DNA of 7,057 nt, taken from positions 1-7,057 of the forward strand of contig DASPTT010000064.1 of assembly GCA_035623275.1 (NCBI GenBank), written 5' to 3'. Source of the stretch: DASPTT01 sp035623275 (GTDB lineage: Bacteria > Actinomycetota > Acidimicrobiia > Acidimicrobiales > UBA8190). A model generated the notes under the pieces. The model was not told where the DNA came from. It worked only from the letters and a program-made list of their open reading frames with translations, and did no database searches. Positions 1-6,202 of the stretch are shown one piece after another. Position 1 is the stretch's first letter. Every line of letters begins with the position of its first letter. Both the position numbers and the translations under genes were made by a program.

Positions 1-566
1 ACGAGTACTACCTGCTCGCCGGGCGCCCGTTCCCCGAGGCCGAGGCCTACGAGGGCTTCCCCCAGCACGAGAACGGCGTGGGCATGGCCCGCGCCTTCGC
101 GGCCGCGTTCGGCGGGGACGAGGGGGCCGCCCACGGCGTCCGCCACGGGTTCTTCGCCGCCGTCGACGGGGCGCCCGCAGCCGGCTACCGGGCACCGCGC
201 CTGGCCGCGGGCGCGGCGGGCACCGCCCCACCCGACGGCCCGGTGGTGGTGCTCACCGGCGAGTACGGCCAGGCCGTGCTCGGGCCGCTTCTGGCCGAGT
301 GGGGCTTCGGGGACGTCGAGGTGCGGGCGGTCCCCAACGCCTTCTTCGGCGGGAACATCGCGGTCAGCGGCCTCATGGCGGGTGCCGACGTGTCCCGGGC
401 GCTGGCCGGCGTCCCCGACGACCACCGGGTGCTGCTGCCCGATGTCTGTCTCTCCGAGGGCCGGTTCATCGACGGCACCCGGCTCGACGACCTGCCGCGG
501 GCGGTGGAGGTCGTCGCCGGCGACGGGCTCTCGCTGCGACGCGCGCTGGAGACCCTCCGGCGATGA
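1..566 (+). CDS. DUF512 domain protein (radical-SAM-type Fe-S oxidoreductase family), 3' part only
   Basis: This gene enters from the left edge; its first complete codon is at base 3 and 187 residues are visible up to the TGA at 564-566. The visible part matches the C-terminal DUF512 region. It has a YYLLAGRPFP-like opening followed by EGFPQHENGVG, a strand-rich VLTGEYG segment, the signature NAFFGGNIAVSGLMAG (bases 336-383), and LLPDVCLSEGRFIDGT (432-479). Full-length family members carry an N-terminal PDZ-like segment and a radical-SAM-like core with a Cys cluster, which would lie outside this window. The biochemical function of the family is not established. The stop overlaps the next start (ATGA at 563-566), so the gene is translationally coupled to der, a neighbourhood seen in other Gram-positive lineages. 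Family assignment is confident; any catalytic role is unknown. Confidence 0.88.
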   Translation, partial: EYYLLAGRPFPEAEAYEGFPQHENGVGMARAFAAAFGGDEGAAHGVRHGFFAAVDGAPAAGYRAPRLAAGAAGTAPPDGPVVVLTGEYGQAVLGPLLAEWGFGDVEVRAVPNAFFGGNIAVSGLMAGADVSRALAGVPDDHRVLLPDVCLSEGRFIDGTRLDDLPRAVEVVAGDGLSLRRALETLRR

Positions 567-1951
567 GCGAGACCGCGTCGCCCCGGGAGGCGGTCCGCGC
601 GCCGGAGGCGGCGGACCGCGCGCGCCGGCCGGTGGTCGCCGTGGTCGGCCGGCCCAACGTGGGCAAGTCCACGCTGGTGAACCGGATCGTGGGCCGGCGG
701 GTGGCCGTGGTCGAGGAGCGCCCCGGCGTGACCCGGGACCGCCTCGAGCTCGATGCCGAGTGGAACGGCCGGGCCTTCGTCGTGGTGGACACCGGTGGCT
801 GGCTCGGCGGCGGCGACGCGCTCGACGCCAAGGTGTCCGCGCAGGCCGCGCGGGCGGTGGCCGAAGCCGACGTGGTCCTGCTCGTGGTGGACGTGACCGT
901 CGGGATCACCGAGGAGGACGCCGCCGTCGCCCGGCTCCTCCAGCGCGCCGGACGACCCGTGATGGTGGTGGTCAACAAGGTCGACAACGACCGCCGGGAG
1001 GCCGACGCGTGGGCATTCGTGGGCCTCGGCCTCGGCGAGCCGTGCATGGTCAGCGCGCTCCACGGCCGCGGCACGGGCGACCTCCTCGACGCGGTGGTGC
1101 GGCACCTGCCGGTCCCCGGACCGGCAACGGCCCGTGGCGAGGCGACGCCGATGCGCCCCGGCGCGGCCGAGGAGACCGAGGCGGGGGAGTGCCCCCGGGT
1201 CGCCATCGCCGGCCGGCCCAACGTGGGCAAGTCCACCCTGTTCAACCGGCTCATCGGGGACGAGCGCTCGGTGGTCCACGACCTCCCCGGCACGACGCGC
1301 GACGCGGTGGACACCCTGGTCGAGACCCCCGAGGGCCCCATTCGATTCGTGGACACCGCTGGACTCCGCCGGCGTTCGCGCACCGAGTCGGGCACGGAGT
1401 ACTTCGCCATGGTCCGCGCCCTCGACGCGCTCGACCGCGCCGATGTCGCCCTCCTCGTGATCGACGCCACCGAGGGCGTGAGCCACCAGGACCAGCGCCT
1501 CGCCGAGCGCATCGGGGCGGCGGGGAGCCCGGTGGTGGTCGTGCTCAACAAATGGGAGCTCGTCGGGCGCGACGAGCGGGCCCAGGTCGTCGCCGACGTC
1601 GAGGACCGTCTGGCCTTCCTCGGCGACGTGCCGGTGGTGAAGGTCAGCGCCAAGAGCGGGCTCGGCGTGCACAAGCTCCTGCCCGCGCTGCGCCTGGCCA
1701 TCGAGGCCTACCATCGCCGCATCCCCACCGGCGAGCTCAACCGGGCGATCCGGGCCTTCCAGGCGGCGCACCCCGCGCCCGGGGCGCGTATCCGCTACGC
1801 GGTGCAGGGTGCGGCCGACCCGCCCACCTTCACGCTGTTCGCCACGCGACGGCTGCCGGCCACGTACGTGCGGTACCTGGAGCGGCGCCTGCGCGAGGAG
1901 TTCGGGATCGGCCCGACGCCCATCGTGATCCGGGTGCGGCTGCGGAGGTGA
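563..1951 (+). CDS. der: GTPase Der (EngA), 50S ribosome assembly factor
   Basis: Essential tandem GTPase that binds the 50S subunit and helps its late assembly. It has 462 residues, a normal length with a short N-terminal tail rich in Ala, Glu and Arg. G domain 1 shows the P-loop GRPNVGKST (29-37), DTGGW (76-80) and NKVD (138-141). A charged linker (about 186-212) leads to G domain 2, with GRPNVGKST (217-225), DTAGLRRR (264-271), NKWE (329-332) and SAKSGLG (362-368). The rest (about 375-462) is the KH-like domain, ending in a basic IVIRVRLRR tail. The start is ATG 563, which overlaps the upstream stop; no clear Shine-Dalgarno sequence precedes it, so translation probably depends on coupling. 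The G4 motif of the second domain ends in Glu instead of the usual Asp, which is a conservative change. Identity is certain from the duplicated motifs. Confidence 0.98.
   Translation: MSETASPREAVRAPEAADRARRPVVAVVGRPNVGKSTLVNRIVGRRVAVVEERPGVTRDRLELDAEWNGRAFVVVDTGGWLGGGDALDAKVSAQAARAVAEADVVLLVVDVTVGITEEDAAVARLLQRAGRPVMVVVNKVDNDRREADAWAFVGLGLGEPCMVSALHGRGTGDLLDAVVRHLPVPGPATARGEATPMRPGAAEETEAGECPRVAIAGRPNVGKSTLFNRLIGDERSVVHDLPGTTRDAVDTLVETPEGPIRFVDTAGLRRRSRTESGTEYFAMVRALDALDRADVALLVIDATEGVSHQDQRLAERIGAAGSPVVVVLNKWELVGRDERAQVVADVEDRLAFLGDVPVVKVSAKSGLGVHKLLPALRLAIEAYHRRIPTGELNRAIRAFQAAHPAPGARIRYAVQGAADPPTFTLFATRRLPATYVRYLERRLREEFGIGPTPIVIRVRLRR
1944..1948 (+). promoter_or_regulatory. Shine-Dalgarno GGAGG that fixes the carboxylase start
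   Basis: GGAGG lies inside the last codons of der. It is followed by five bases and then GTG at 1954, ideal spacing. An earlier in-frame GTG at 1948 would overlap this site, so 1954 is the better start. This places the der stop (1949-1951) two bases upstream of the carboxylase start, consistent with coupled re-initiation. Confidence 0.7.
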
Positions 1952-1953
1952 GC

Positions 1954-3489
1954 GTGGGGTCGCACGACAAGGACAAGGAGCTCGGTGCGGCCATCGAGGC
2001 GGCCACCGAGGGCAACCGCGTGCAGGGCGCGGCCAAGCTGGCGTCCCAGCGCAAGCTGCCCGTGCGCCAGCGGCTCGAGCTCCTGTTGGACCCGGGCTCC
2101 TTCGTCGAGGACGGGCTGCTGGCCCACGCCCTCGAACCGGGCTTCCCCGCCGACGGCGTGGTCACCGGCCGGGGGGCGGTGGAGGGCCGGCCGGTGTGCG
2201 TGATGGCCAACGACCCCACGGTGAAGGCCGGCTCGTGGGGGGCCCGCACCGTCGAGAAGATCGTCCGGCTCACCGAGTACGCGCTGGCCCACGAGCTGCC
2301 GGTGGTCTGGCTGGTGGACTCGGCCGGGGCGCGCATCACCGACCAGGTCGAGCTCTTCCCCGGCCGGCGCGGCGCGGGACGGATCTTCTACAACCAGGTC
2401 CGGCTCTCGGGCCGCGTGCCCCAGGTGTGCTGCCTCTTCGGGCCCTCGGCCGCCGGCGGCGCCTACATCCCGGCCTTCTGCGACGTGGTCTTCATGGTCG
2501 AGGGCAACGCCTCGATGTACCTGGGATCGCCCCGGATGGCCGAGATGGTCGTGGGCGAGCGCACCACGCTGGAGGAGATGGGCGGGGCGCGCATGCACGC
2601 CACCGTCTCGGGGTGCGGCGACAACCTCGTCCCCGACGACGCCGCGGCCATCGAGGCGGCCAAGGCCTACCTCTCCTACCTGCCGGGGTCGTGGCGGGAC
2701 GACCCTCCGCTGGCCATACCCGAGGAGCCCGCGCTCGAGTTCACCCGCGACCTGCTCCCCGACGACGCCCGGGCCCCCTACGACGTCCACCGTGTCATCG
2801 ACGCCCTGGTCGACGAGGGGTCGTTCTTCGAGCTCAAGCCGGCGTTCGCCGCCGAGCTGGTGGTGGGTTGGGCCCGGCTGCAGGGGCATCCCGTGGGCAT
2901 CGTCGCCAACAACCCCGCCGTGCTCGGCGGCGTGCTCTTCGTGGACTCCTCGGACAAAGCGGCGCGCTTCATCTGGTGTGCGGACGCGTTCAACGTCCCG
3001 CTCGTCTTCCTGGCCGACGTCCCGGGGTTCATGATCGGGACCGCCGTGGAGCGGGCCGGGATCATCCGCCACGGCGCCAAGATGATCACGGCCGTGTCCG
3101 AGGCGACGGTGGCCAAGGTGTCGGTCGTCCTGCGCAAGGCGTACGGGGCGGGGCTCTACGCCATGGCCGGCCCCGCCTTCGAGCCCGACGCGGTCCTCGC
3201 CCTCCCCACCGCCGAGATCGCCGTCATGGGACCGGAGGCGGCGGTGAACGCCGTCTACGCCAACAAGATCGCCGCCATCGCCGACGAGGGCGAGCGCGAG
3301 GCCTTCGTCGCCGCGCGCCGCCAGGAGTACCTGGAGGACGTGGACCTGCTGCGGCTGGCGGCGGACCTGGTCGTCGACGCGGTGGTCGAGCCCGAGGACC
3401 TGCGGCGAGAGCTGGTGGCGCGCGTGGCCATGGCCACCGGCAAGGACCGGCGCTTCAGCGAGCGCCACCACGGCGTCCCGCCGGTGTGA
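1954..3489 (+). CDS. Acyl-CoA carboxylase, carboxyltransferase (beta) subunit
   Basis: This subunit moves the carboxyl group from carboxybiotin to an acyl-CoA. It has 511 residues, typical of the propionyl/methylcrotonyl-CoA carboxylase beta family, with N and C crotonase-like halves. The N half contains GPSAAGGAYIPA (163-174), the backbone-amide oxyanion loop, then a YLGSPRMAEMVVGE segment and the conserved EEMGGARMH. The C half contains NNPAVLGGVLFVDSSDKAARF, LADVPGFMIGTAVERAGI and AYGAGLYAMAG (396-406). Both signature loops look more like methylcrotonyl-CoA-type subunits (AGGAYxPA, YGAGxYxMxG) than propionyl/acetyl-CoA types. Tyr402 occupies the place of the specificity Asp (422) described in Streptomyces PccB. 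The true substrate cannot be read from sequence; a catabolic branched-chain or related acyl-CoA is an inference. No biotin carboxylase or BCCP gene lies nearby. The gene sits between der and a small ribbon protein in a coupled operon. Confidence 0.93.
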   Translation: MGSHDKDKELGAAIEAATEGNRVQGAAKLASQRKLPVRQRLELLLDPGSFVEDGLLAHALEPGFPADGVVTGRGAVEGRPVCVMANDPTVKAGSWGARTVEKIVRLTEYALAHELPVVWLVDSAGARITDQVELFPGRRGAGRIFYNQVRLSGRVPQVCCLFGPSAAGGAYIPAFCDVVFMVEGNASMYLGSPRMAEMVVGERTTLEEMGGARMHATVSGCGDNLVPDDAAAIEAAKAYLSYLPGSWRDDPPLAIPEEPALEFTRDLLPDDARAPYDVHRVIDALVDEGSFFELKPAFAAELVVGWARLQGHPVGIVANNPAVLGGVLFVDSSDKAARFIWCADAFNVPLVFLADVPGFMIGTAVERAGIIRHGAKMITAVSEATVAKVSVVLRKAYGAGLYAMAGPAFEPDAVLALPTAEIAVMGPEAAVNAVYANKIAAIADEGEREAFVAARRQEYLEDVDLLRLAADLVVDAVVEPEDLRRELVARVAMATGKDRRFSERHHGVPPV

Positions 3490-3493
3490 GGAG
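3488..3493 (+). promoter_or_regulatory. Shine-Dalgarno GAGGAG for the small zinc-ribbon gene
   Basis: GAGGAG begins within the TGA stop of the carboxylase gene and ends five bases before the ATG at 3499. This strong site, 9 bases from stop to start, supports the 64-residue reading frame as a real translated gene and ties it to the upstream operon. Confidence 0.7.
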
Positions 3494-3498
3494 CCCCG

Positions 3499-3693
3499 AT
3501 GCCGTGGTGTGACACCTGCGACCGGGTGGTCGACGAGGAGGAGCTGGAGGAGGGCAAGTGCCCCACCTGCCAGACCGACCTGCTGGCCCGGCGTCCCATC
3601 CCGTGGCACTTCAAGCTCATGATCGGCGTGACCGCGGTCTACCTCGCCTACCGCGCCTATCAGGGGATCACCTGGCTCGTCCATCACGGGTGA
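3499..3693 (+). CDS. Small membrane protein with N-terminal CxxC/CxxC zinc ribbon
   Basis: A protein of 64 residues. Cys4-Asp-Thr-Cys7 and Cys21-Pro-Thr-Cys24, separated by a very acidic stretch (DEEELEEGK, 12-20), form a compact four-Cys metal site of the zinc-ribbon kind. A basic hinge RRPIPWHFK (31-39) leads to one hydrophobic helix (about 40-61) rich in Tyr and Ile, ending in HHG. The positive hinge before the helix suggests that the ribbon stays in the cytoplasm with the helix as a C-terminal anchor; that topology is inferred. Small proteins of this plan, including the RRPIPW hinge, are familiar as unnamed actinobacterial hypotheticals. The gene lies 9 bases after the carboxylase stop with a good Shine-Dalgarno site, so it is co-expressed with it. 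Function is unknown; membrane recruitment of a partner is possible but unproven. Confidence 0.85.
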   Translation: MPWCDTCDRVVDEEELEEGKCPTCQTDLLARRPIPWHFKLMIGVTAVYLAYRAYQGITWLVHHG

Positions 3694-3733
3694 TCACGGG
3701 GGCGGCCCGGCGGGCGGGGTGCCGTGCCGGCCC

Positions 3734-5161
3734 TCAGGGGGTCGGGGCGAAGGGCACGTTCGAGCCCGGCGTGGGCGGCAGCGGCGGGATGCCCGACGGC
3801 AGCGGCGACAGCGTGTCGACAGGCGGTCCCGCCGGTGCGGGCACCGGGAAGCAGCTGAAGACGCTGGGGGGGACGCCGTAGACGGGGACGAAGTGCCCGT
3901 CGCGCACGACCACGAACGCGGTGCAGTTGATCGACCCGGTGACCGGGTCGTGCATGAAGGTCCAGTTCATGGGGGGCACGATGCCGTCGGCGGTGAAGTC
4001 GGTGATCTGGTTCAGGGTGTGGACCAGGCCCGACCTGGTCACGTGGCGCCCCAGGGACCGCAGGCCCGTGACGAACAGGTCCGCGCTCCACCATCCGGCC
4101 AGCGACGCCTCCGAGGGCGAGGCGCCGGGGACGTAGCGCTTGAGCATGGCCTCGTAGCGGTCCATGCCCGGGTACACGCCCGGGTCGAGCTGGGCCACCT
4201 CGAAGGGCACGTGCTGGAGGAGAAGGTACACGCCTTGCATGGAGGACGCGAACTGGGCCAGCGCGGCCTCGTCGTAGCCGTTGAACCAGTATTGGGTGAC
4301 GCCGGTCACACCCTCTTGGGCCATGGTGTCCGACAGCAGGACGTTGCCGCTCAGGTCCATGCAGGCGATGACGAAGTCGGCGCCCGACGCCTTGATGCGG
4401 CTCACGTCCGCGTGCAGGTCCACGACCGGGACCGGTACGTTCAGGTCGTCGACCGCCACGGGGATGCCGTAGCGGTGCAGGGCCGACACCGCGGTCTGGC
4501 ACCCTTGCTGGGCCTCGGCGATGCTGTAGGAGATCACCGCCGCGGCGCGCACGTGGTGCTGCTCGGCCAGGAAGGCCGCCTGCAGCTGCGGCGACGTGAA
4601 GTCGGTGTAGGACCCGGTGTTGCCGAACATGGACGGTCCCGCGCCCCACTGCGAGTTCGGGTTCACGTTGAGCCCGAACGTCGGGACGTCGTGGGAGGCG
4701 AGGTATCCGGCCCCGGTGAACGACGGCGTGGCCACGCCCACCACCGCGAAGACGTGGTACTGGTCGACGAGGGCCCGCGCCTGGGCGGCGTCGAGGGAGG
4801 GGCTCGACTGGTCGTCGAGCTTGTGGGAGAAGACGATGCGGCGCCCGTTCACGCCGCCTTCGGCGTTCACCATGTCCACGTAGGCGGTGACGCCGTCGAA
4901 CACGGGTGCGAACATCGCCGGCAGGGGACCGGTCACCGAGGCCAGGCCGCCGATGACGATGCGGTGCGGGAACACACCGGCGGTGTTGCCGGAGGTCGAG
5001 CGCGACACCGGGGCGTTGCCCGAGGTGCCTGCCAGCGTGACGAGCACGCCGAAGAGGACCAGCAGCGCGGCGGCGACCACACCCCGGAGGTGCCGCGCGG
5101 CCCACGGGCGATGCGCCGGTGCCGGGACGGGTGCCGCTCCCGGTCCGCCGCCGCGGGCCAC
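3734..5161 (-). CDS. Branched-chain amino acid-type (LivJ-like) ABC substrate-binding protein, membrane-anchored or secreted
   Basis: Type 1 periplasmic-binding-protein fold (Peripla_BP_6 family), which captures a small solute outside the membrane. With the GTG at 5161 it has 475 residues. A basic, Pro/Ala-rich N terminus (1-26) precedes a hydrophobic segment (about 27-45). There is no lipobox Cys, so this is either a signal peptide cleaved near LAG-TSG or an uncleaved anchor. The mature domain starts with the family pattern IVIGGLASVTGPLPAMFAPVFDG, then VNAEGGVNGRRI, a hinge around VVGVATPSFTGAGYLA, and ISYS. A Pro-rich tail of about 37 residues follows (PVPAPAGPP to FAPTP). The start is uncertain: the frame is open further upstream but overlaps the cupin gene, no ATG exists nearby, and the Shine-Dalgarno signal is weak. 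It lies 26 bases after the cupin stop, so the two are probably co-transcribed. No permease or ATPase genes are visible, and the ligand is unknown. Confidence 0.87.
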   Translation of the reverse strand: MARGGGPGAAPVPAPAHRPWAARHLRGVVAAALLVLFGVLVTLAGTSGNAPVSRSTSGNTAGVFPHRIVIGGLASVTGPLPAMFAPVFDGVTAYVDMVNAEGGVNGRRIVFSHKLDDQSSPSLDAAQARALVDQYHVFAVVGVATPSFTGAGYLASHDVPTFGLNVNPNSQWGAGPSMFGNTGSYTDFTSPQLQAAFLAEQHHVRAAAVISYSIAEAQQGCQTAVSALHRYGIPVAVDDLNVPVPVVDLHADVSRIKASGADFVIACMDLSGNVLLSDTMAQEGVTGVTQYWFNGYDEAALAQFASSMQGVYLLLQHVPFEVAQLDPGVYPGMDRYEAMLKRYVPGASPSEASLAGWWSADLFVTGLRSLGRHVTRSGLVHTLNQITDFTADGIVPPMNWTFMHDPVTGSINCTAFVVVRDGHFVPVYGVPPSVFSCFPVPAPAGPPVDTLSPLPSGIPPLPPTPGSNVPFAPTP

Positions 5162-5187
5162 GCGGCCCGACCCGCCGTCGGTGAGCG

Positions 5188-5538
5188 TCAGCCGGCCTGG
5201 CGCACGTACAGGTAGAAGACCGTGCACCCCTCGGTCGCCGATGCGTCGATGTCGTGCTCGACCCCGCTCGGCTCGTAGACGTAGGAACCGGGTCCCAACA
5301 CGTGCCCCAGGATCTCCGCCCGTCCCTCGAGCACCCAGATGTGGTGGTCGTTGACCCGGTGCGTGTGCAACCCCAGCCGGCGCCCCGCCTCGATCCGCAG
5401 CACGCCCGCCATCGAGGTGCCGTCCTGCCACAGCACCCGGTGCGTCACCCCCTCCATCGGTCCCAGTGGCACCCATGCCTGCGCCTCGATGGCGGCGGCG
5501 GGCATGACGACGGCGGCGGGGCTGACGGTGGTGTCCAT
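5188..5538 (-). CDS. Single-domain cupin protein
   Basis: A small beta-barrel protein of 116 residues from ATG 5538. Motif 1 is GLHTHRVNDHHIWVLEG (56-72), giving His58, His60 and, where most cupins have Glu, His65, followed by Gly72 at the proper distance. Motif 2 is PGSYVYEPSGVEHD (83-96), giving His95. The site is therefore a likely four-His metal centre, as in some ChrR-type cupins. The family includes sensors, isomerases and dioxygenases, and this sequence does not choose among them. A TTG at 5571 would add 11 residues (EPWPSVHRGP and the following Met), but these look unlike cupin sequence and neither start has a strong Shine-Dalgarno site. ATG 5538 is preferred. There is no signal peptide, so it acts in the cytoplasm. 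It is followed 26 bases later by the binding-protein gene. Confidence 0.82.
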   Translation of the reverse strand: MDTTVSPAAVVMPAAAIEAQAWVPLGPMEGVTHRVLWQDGTSMAGVLRIEAGRRLGLHTHRVNDHHIWVLEGRAEILGHVLGPGSYVYEPSGVEHDIDASATEGCTVFYLYVRQAG

Positions 5539-5607
5539 GGGACCACGATGGACCGATGGCCAGGGCTCCAACCAGGGACCAAGGACCCGCGTTGGCCCGA
5601 CGACGGC
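5539..5607 (-). promoter_or_regulatory. Short intergenic region with repeated GGTCC words upstream of the cupin gene
   Basis: These 69 bases separate the lipoprotein stop from the cupin start. Read on the minus strand they hold four GGTCC pentamers (5583-5587, 5576-5580, 5550-5554, 5540-5544) and two CCATCG words close to the ATG. No convincing -35/-10 pair is visible. The repeats could form an operator for the cupin-binding protein pair, but in GC-rich DNA such words also arise by chance. Confidence 0.25.
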
Positions 5608-6147
5608 TCAGATGGCGGGCAGCAGCCGGCGAGCGAGCACCTCGACCTGGGGAAGGGGGGCTGGCGCGGAGACGAGCAGCTCCGTCGAGCCCTTGCGCAC
5701 CACGATCGTGTTCTGCTGGAACTGCCCGGTCCCGAGGGTCGACGAGTACGCGGCGTCACCCAGCCCGGTCACCTCGGTGGTCGGCTCCTGGTGCTGGTCG
5801 AAGCCGGCCCGGCCGGCGGCGAAGGCCGCCTCGTCCATGCCCGTCTGGAACCGGACGATCACGGTGGCCGGGACCGTCCCCGTGCCCGCATAGGTGCAGA
5901 CGGTCACCGTGCCGTTGTCCTGCACGCTCGGGGCCTGGAGGGGCAGCCCGAGCGCGGCTCCCACCGTGGCCGCCGGCGCCAGCGCACACGAGGGCGCACC
6001 GTGCGACGACCCGCCGCCGCCCGAGGCCGACCCGTCCCCGCCGCCGCTCGAGCAGGCCGCCGCACCGACGGCGAGGGCCGAGGTGAGCAGCAGCGCGCCG
6101 GCGGAGCGACGTGGAGTGCGAACGGGGGAGTGGGTCGGCGTGGGCAC
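5608..6147 (-). CDS. Small secreted lipoprotein, DUF3558-like in pattern
   Basis: A protein of 179 residues from GTG 6147. The N terminus carries RTPRR (10-14), a hydrophobic stretch (16-31) and the lipobox VGAAAC with Cys32, so it is exported and lipid-anchored on the outer face of the membrane. A flexible Ser/Gly linker (33-50) follows. The folded part has Cys54 in SCALAPAATVGAALG and Cys84 in VCTYAG, likely a disulfide. It then has a VIVRF strand, VTGLGDAAYSS and a C-terminal helix ending ARRLLPAI. This order of elements resembles the actinobacterial DUF3558/LppC-like lipoproteins; that assignment is from pattern only. The function is unknown. GTG 6147 is preferred over ATG 6201 because GAGG (6153-6156) lies five bases upstream, and because the longer form would start one base from the tRNA gene. 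The cupin gene follows 69 bases later on the same strand. Confidence 0.8.
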   Translation of the reverse strand: MPTPTHSPVRTPRRSAGALLLTSALAVGAAACSSGGGDGSASGGGGSSHGAPSCALAPAATVGAALGLPLQAPSVQDNGTVTVCTYAGTGTVPATVIVRFQTGMDEAAFAAGRAGFDQHQEPTTEVTGLGDAAYSSTLGTGQFQQNTIVVRKGSTELLVSAPAPLPQVEVLARRLLPAI

Positions 6148-6152
6148 GGCGG

Positions 6153-6156
6153 CCTC
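6153..6156 (-). promoter_or_regulatory. Shine-Dalgarno GAGG deciding the lipoprotein start
   Basis: On the minus strand GAGG is followed by CCGCC and then GTG at 6147, good spacing. The in-frame ATG at 6201 would need its ribosome site inside the tRNA gene, so the shorter start is favoured. It also gives a normal-length lipoprotein signal peptide. Confidence 0.5.
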
Positions 6157-6187
6157 GCACGATAGCAATGGCTGCTCGACGCTCTTG

Positions 6188-6193
6188 TAGGCT
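6188..6193 (+). promoter_or_regulatory. Possible -10 element (TAGGCT) for the tRNA gene
   Basis: TAGGCT fits the TAnnnT core of a housekeeping -10 box and ends 9 bases before the mature tRNA 5' end, which would place transcription start a few bases ahead of the tRNA. No good -35 box is visible at the expected distance. It lies in the 55-base gap between the divergent lipoprotein start and the tRNA. Confidence 0.25.
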
Positions 6194-6202
6194 GCCCCCA
6201 TA

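Noticed and set aside
185..1771. Long minus-strand open frame opposite der (528 codons) and a second one at 466-1701
   Set aside because: They lie opposite a certain gene. Their translations are Arg/His/Gly- or Ser/Arg-rich with no domain, as expected for antisense frames in very GC-rich DNA.
382..1953. Upstream extension of the carboxylase frame back to base 382
   Set aside because: It overlaps der completely and reads as Arg/Gly/Pro string. The GGAGG-GTG at 1944-1956 gives a clear proper start.
1795..3687. 630-codon minus-strand open frame opposite the carboxylase and ribbon genes
   Set aside because: Antisense shadow of well-supported genes. Its content is His/Gly/Val/Asp-rich and without motifs.
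3683..3733. Possible bidirectional terminator between the converging operons (tandem ATCACGGG, TGATCA palindrome, short GC stems such as GCCC/GGGC at 3705-3715)
   Set aside because: Stems are only about 4-7 bp, one with a bulge, there is no T-run, and one repeat overlaps coding sequence. Such stems are common by chance at this GC content.
3719..5215. 498-codon plus-strand open frame opposite the binding-protein gene
   Set aside because: Antisense shadow. The minus-strand frame has the clear periplasmic-binding-protein pattern.
5162..5476. N-terminal extension of the binding protein into the cupin gene
   Set aside because: The extension overlaps the cupin reading frame, is Gly/Arg/Ala-rich, and would put about 130 residues before the signal segment.
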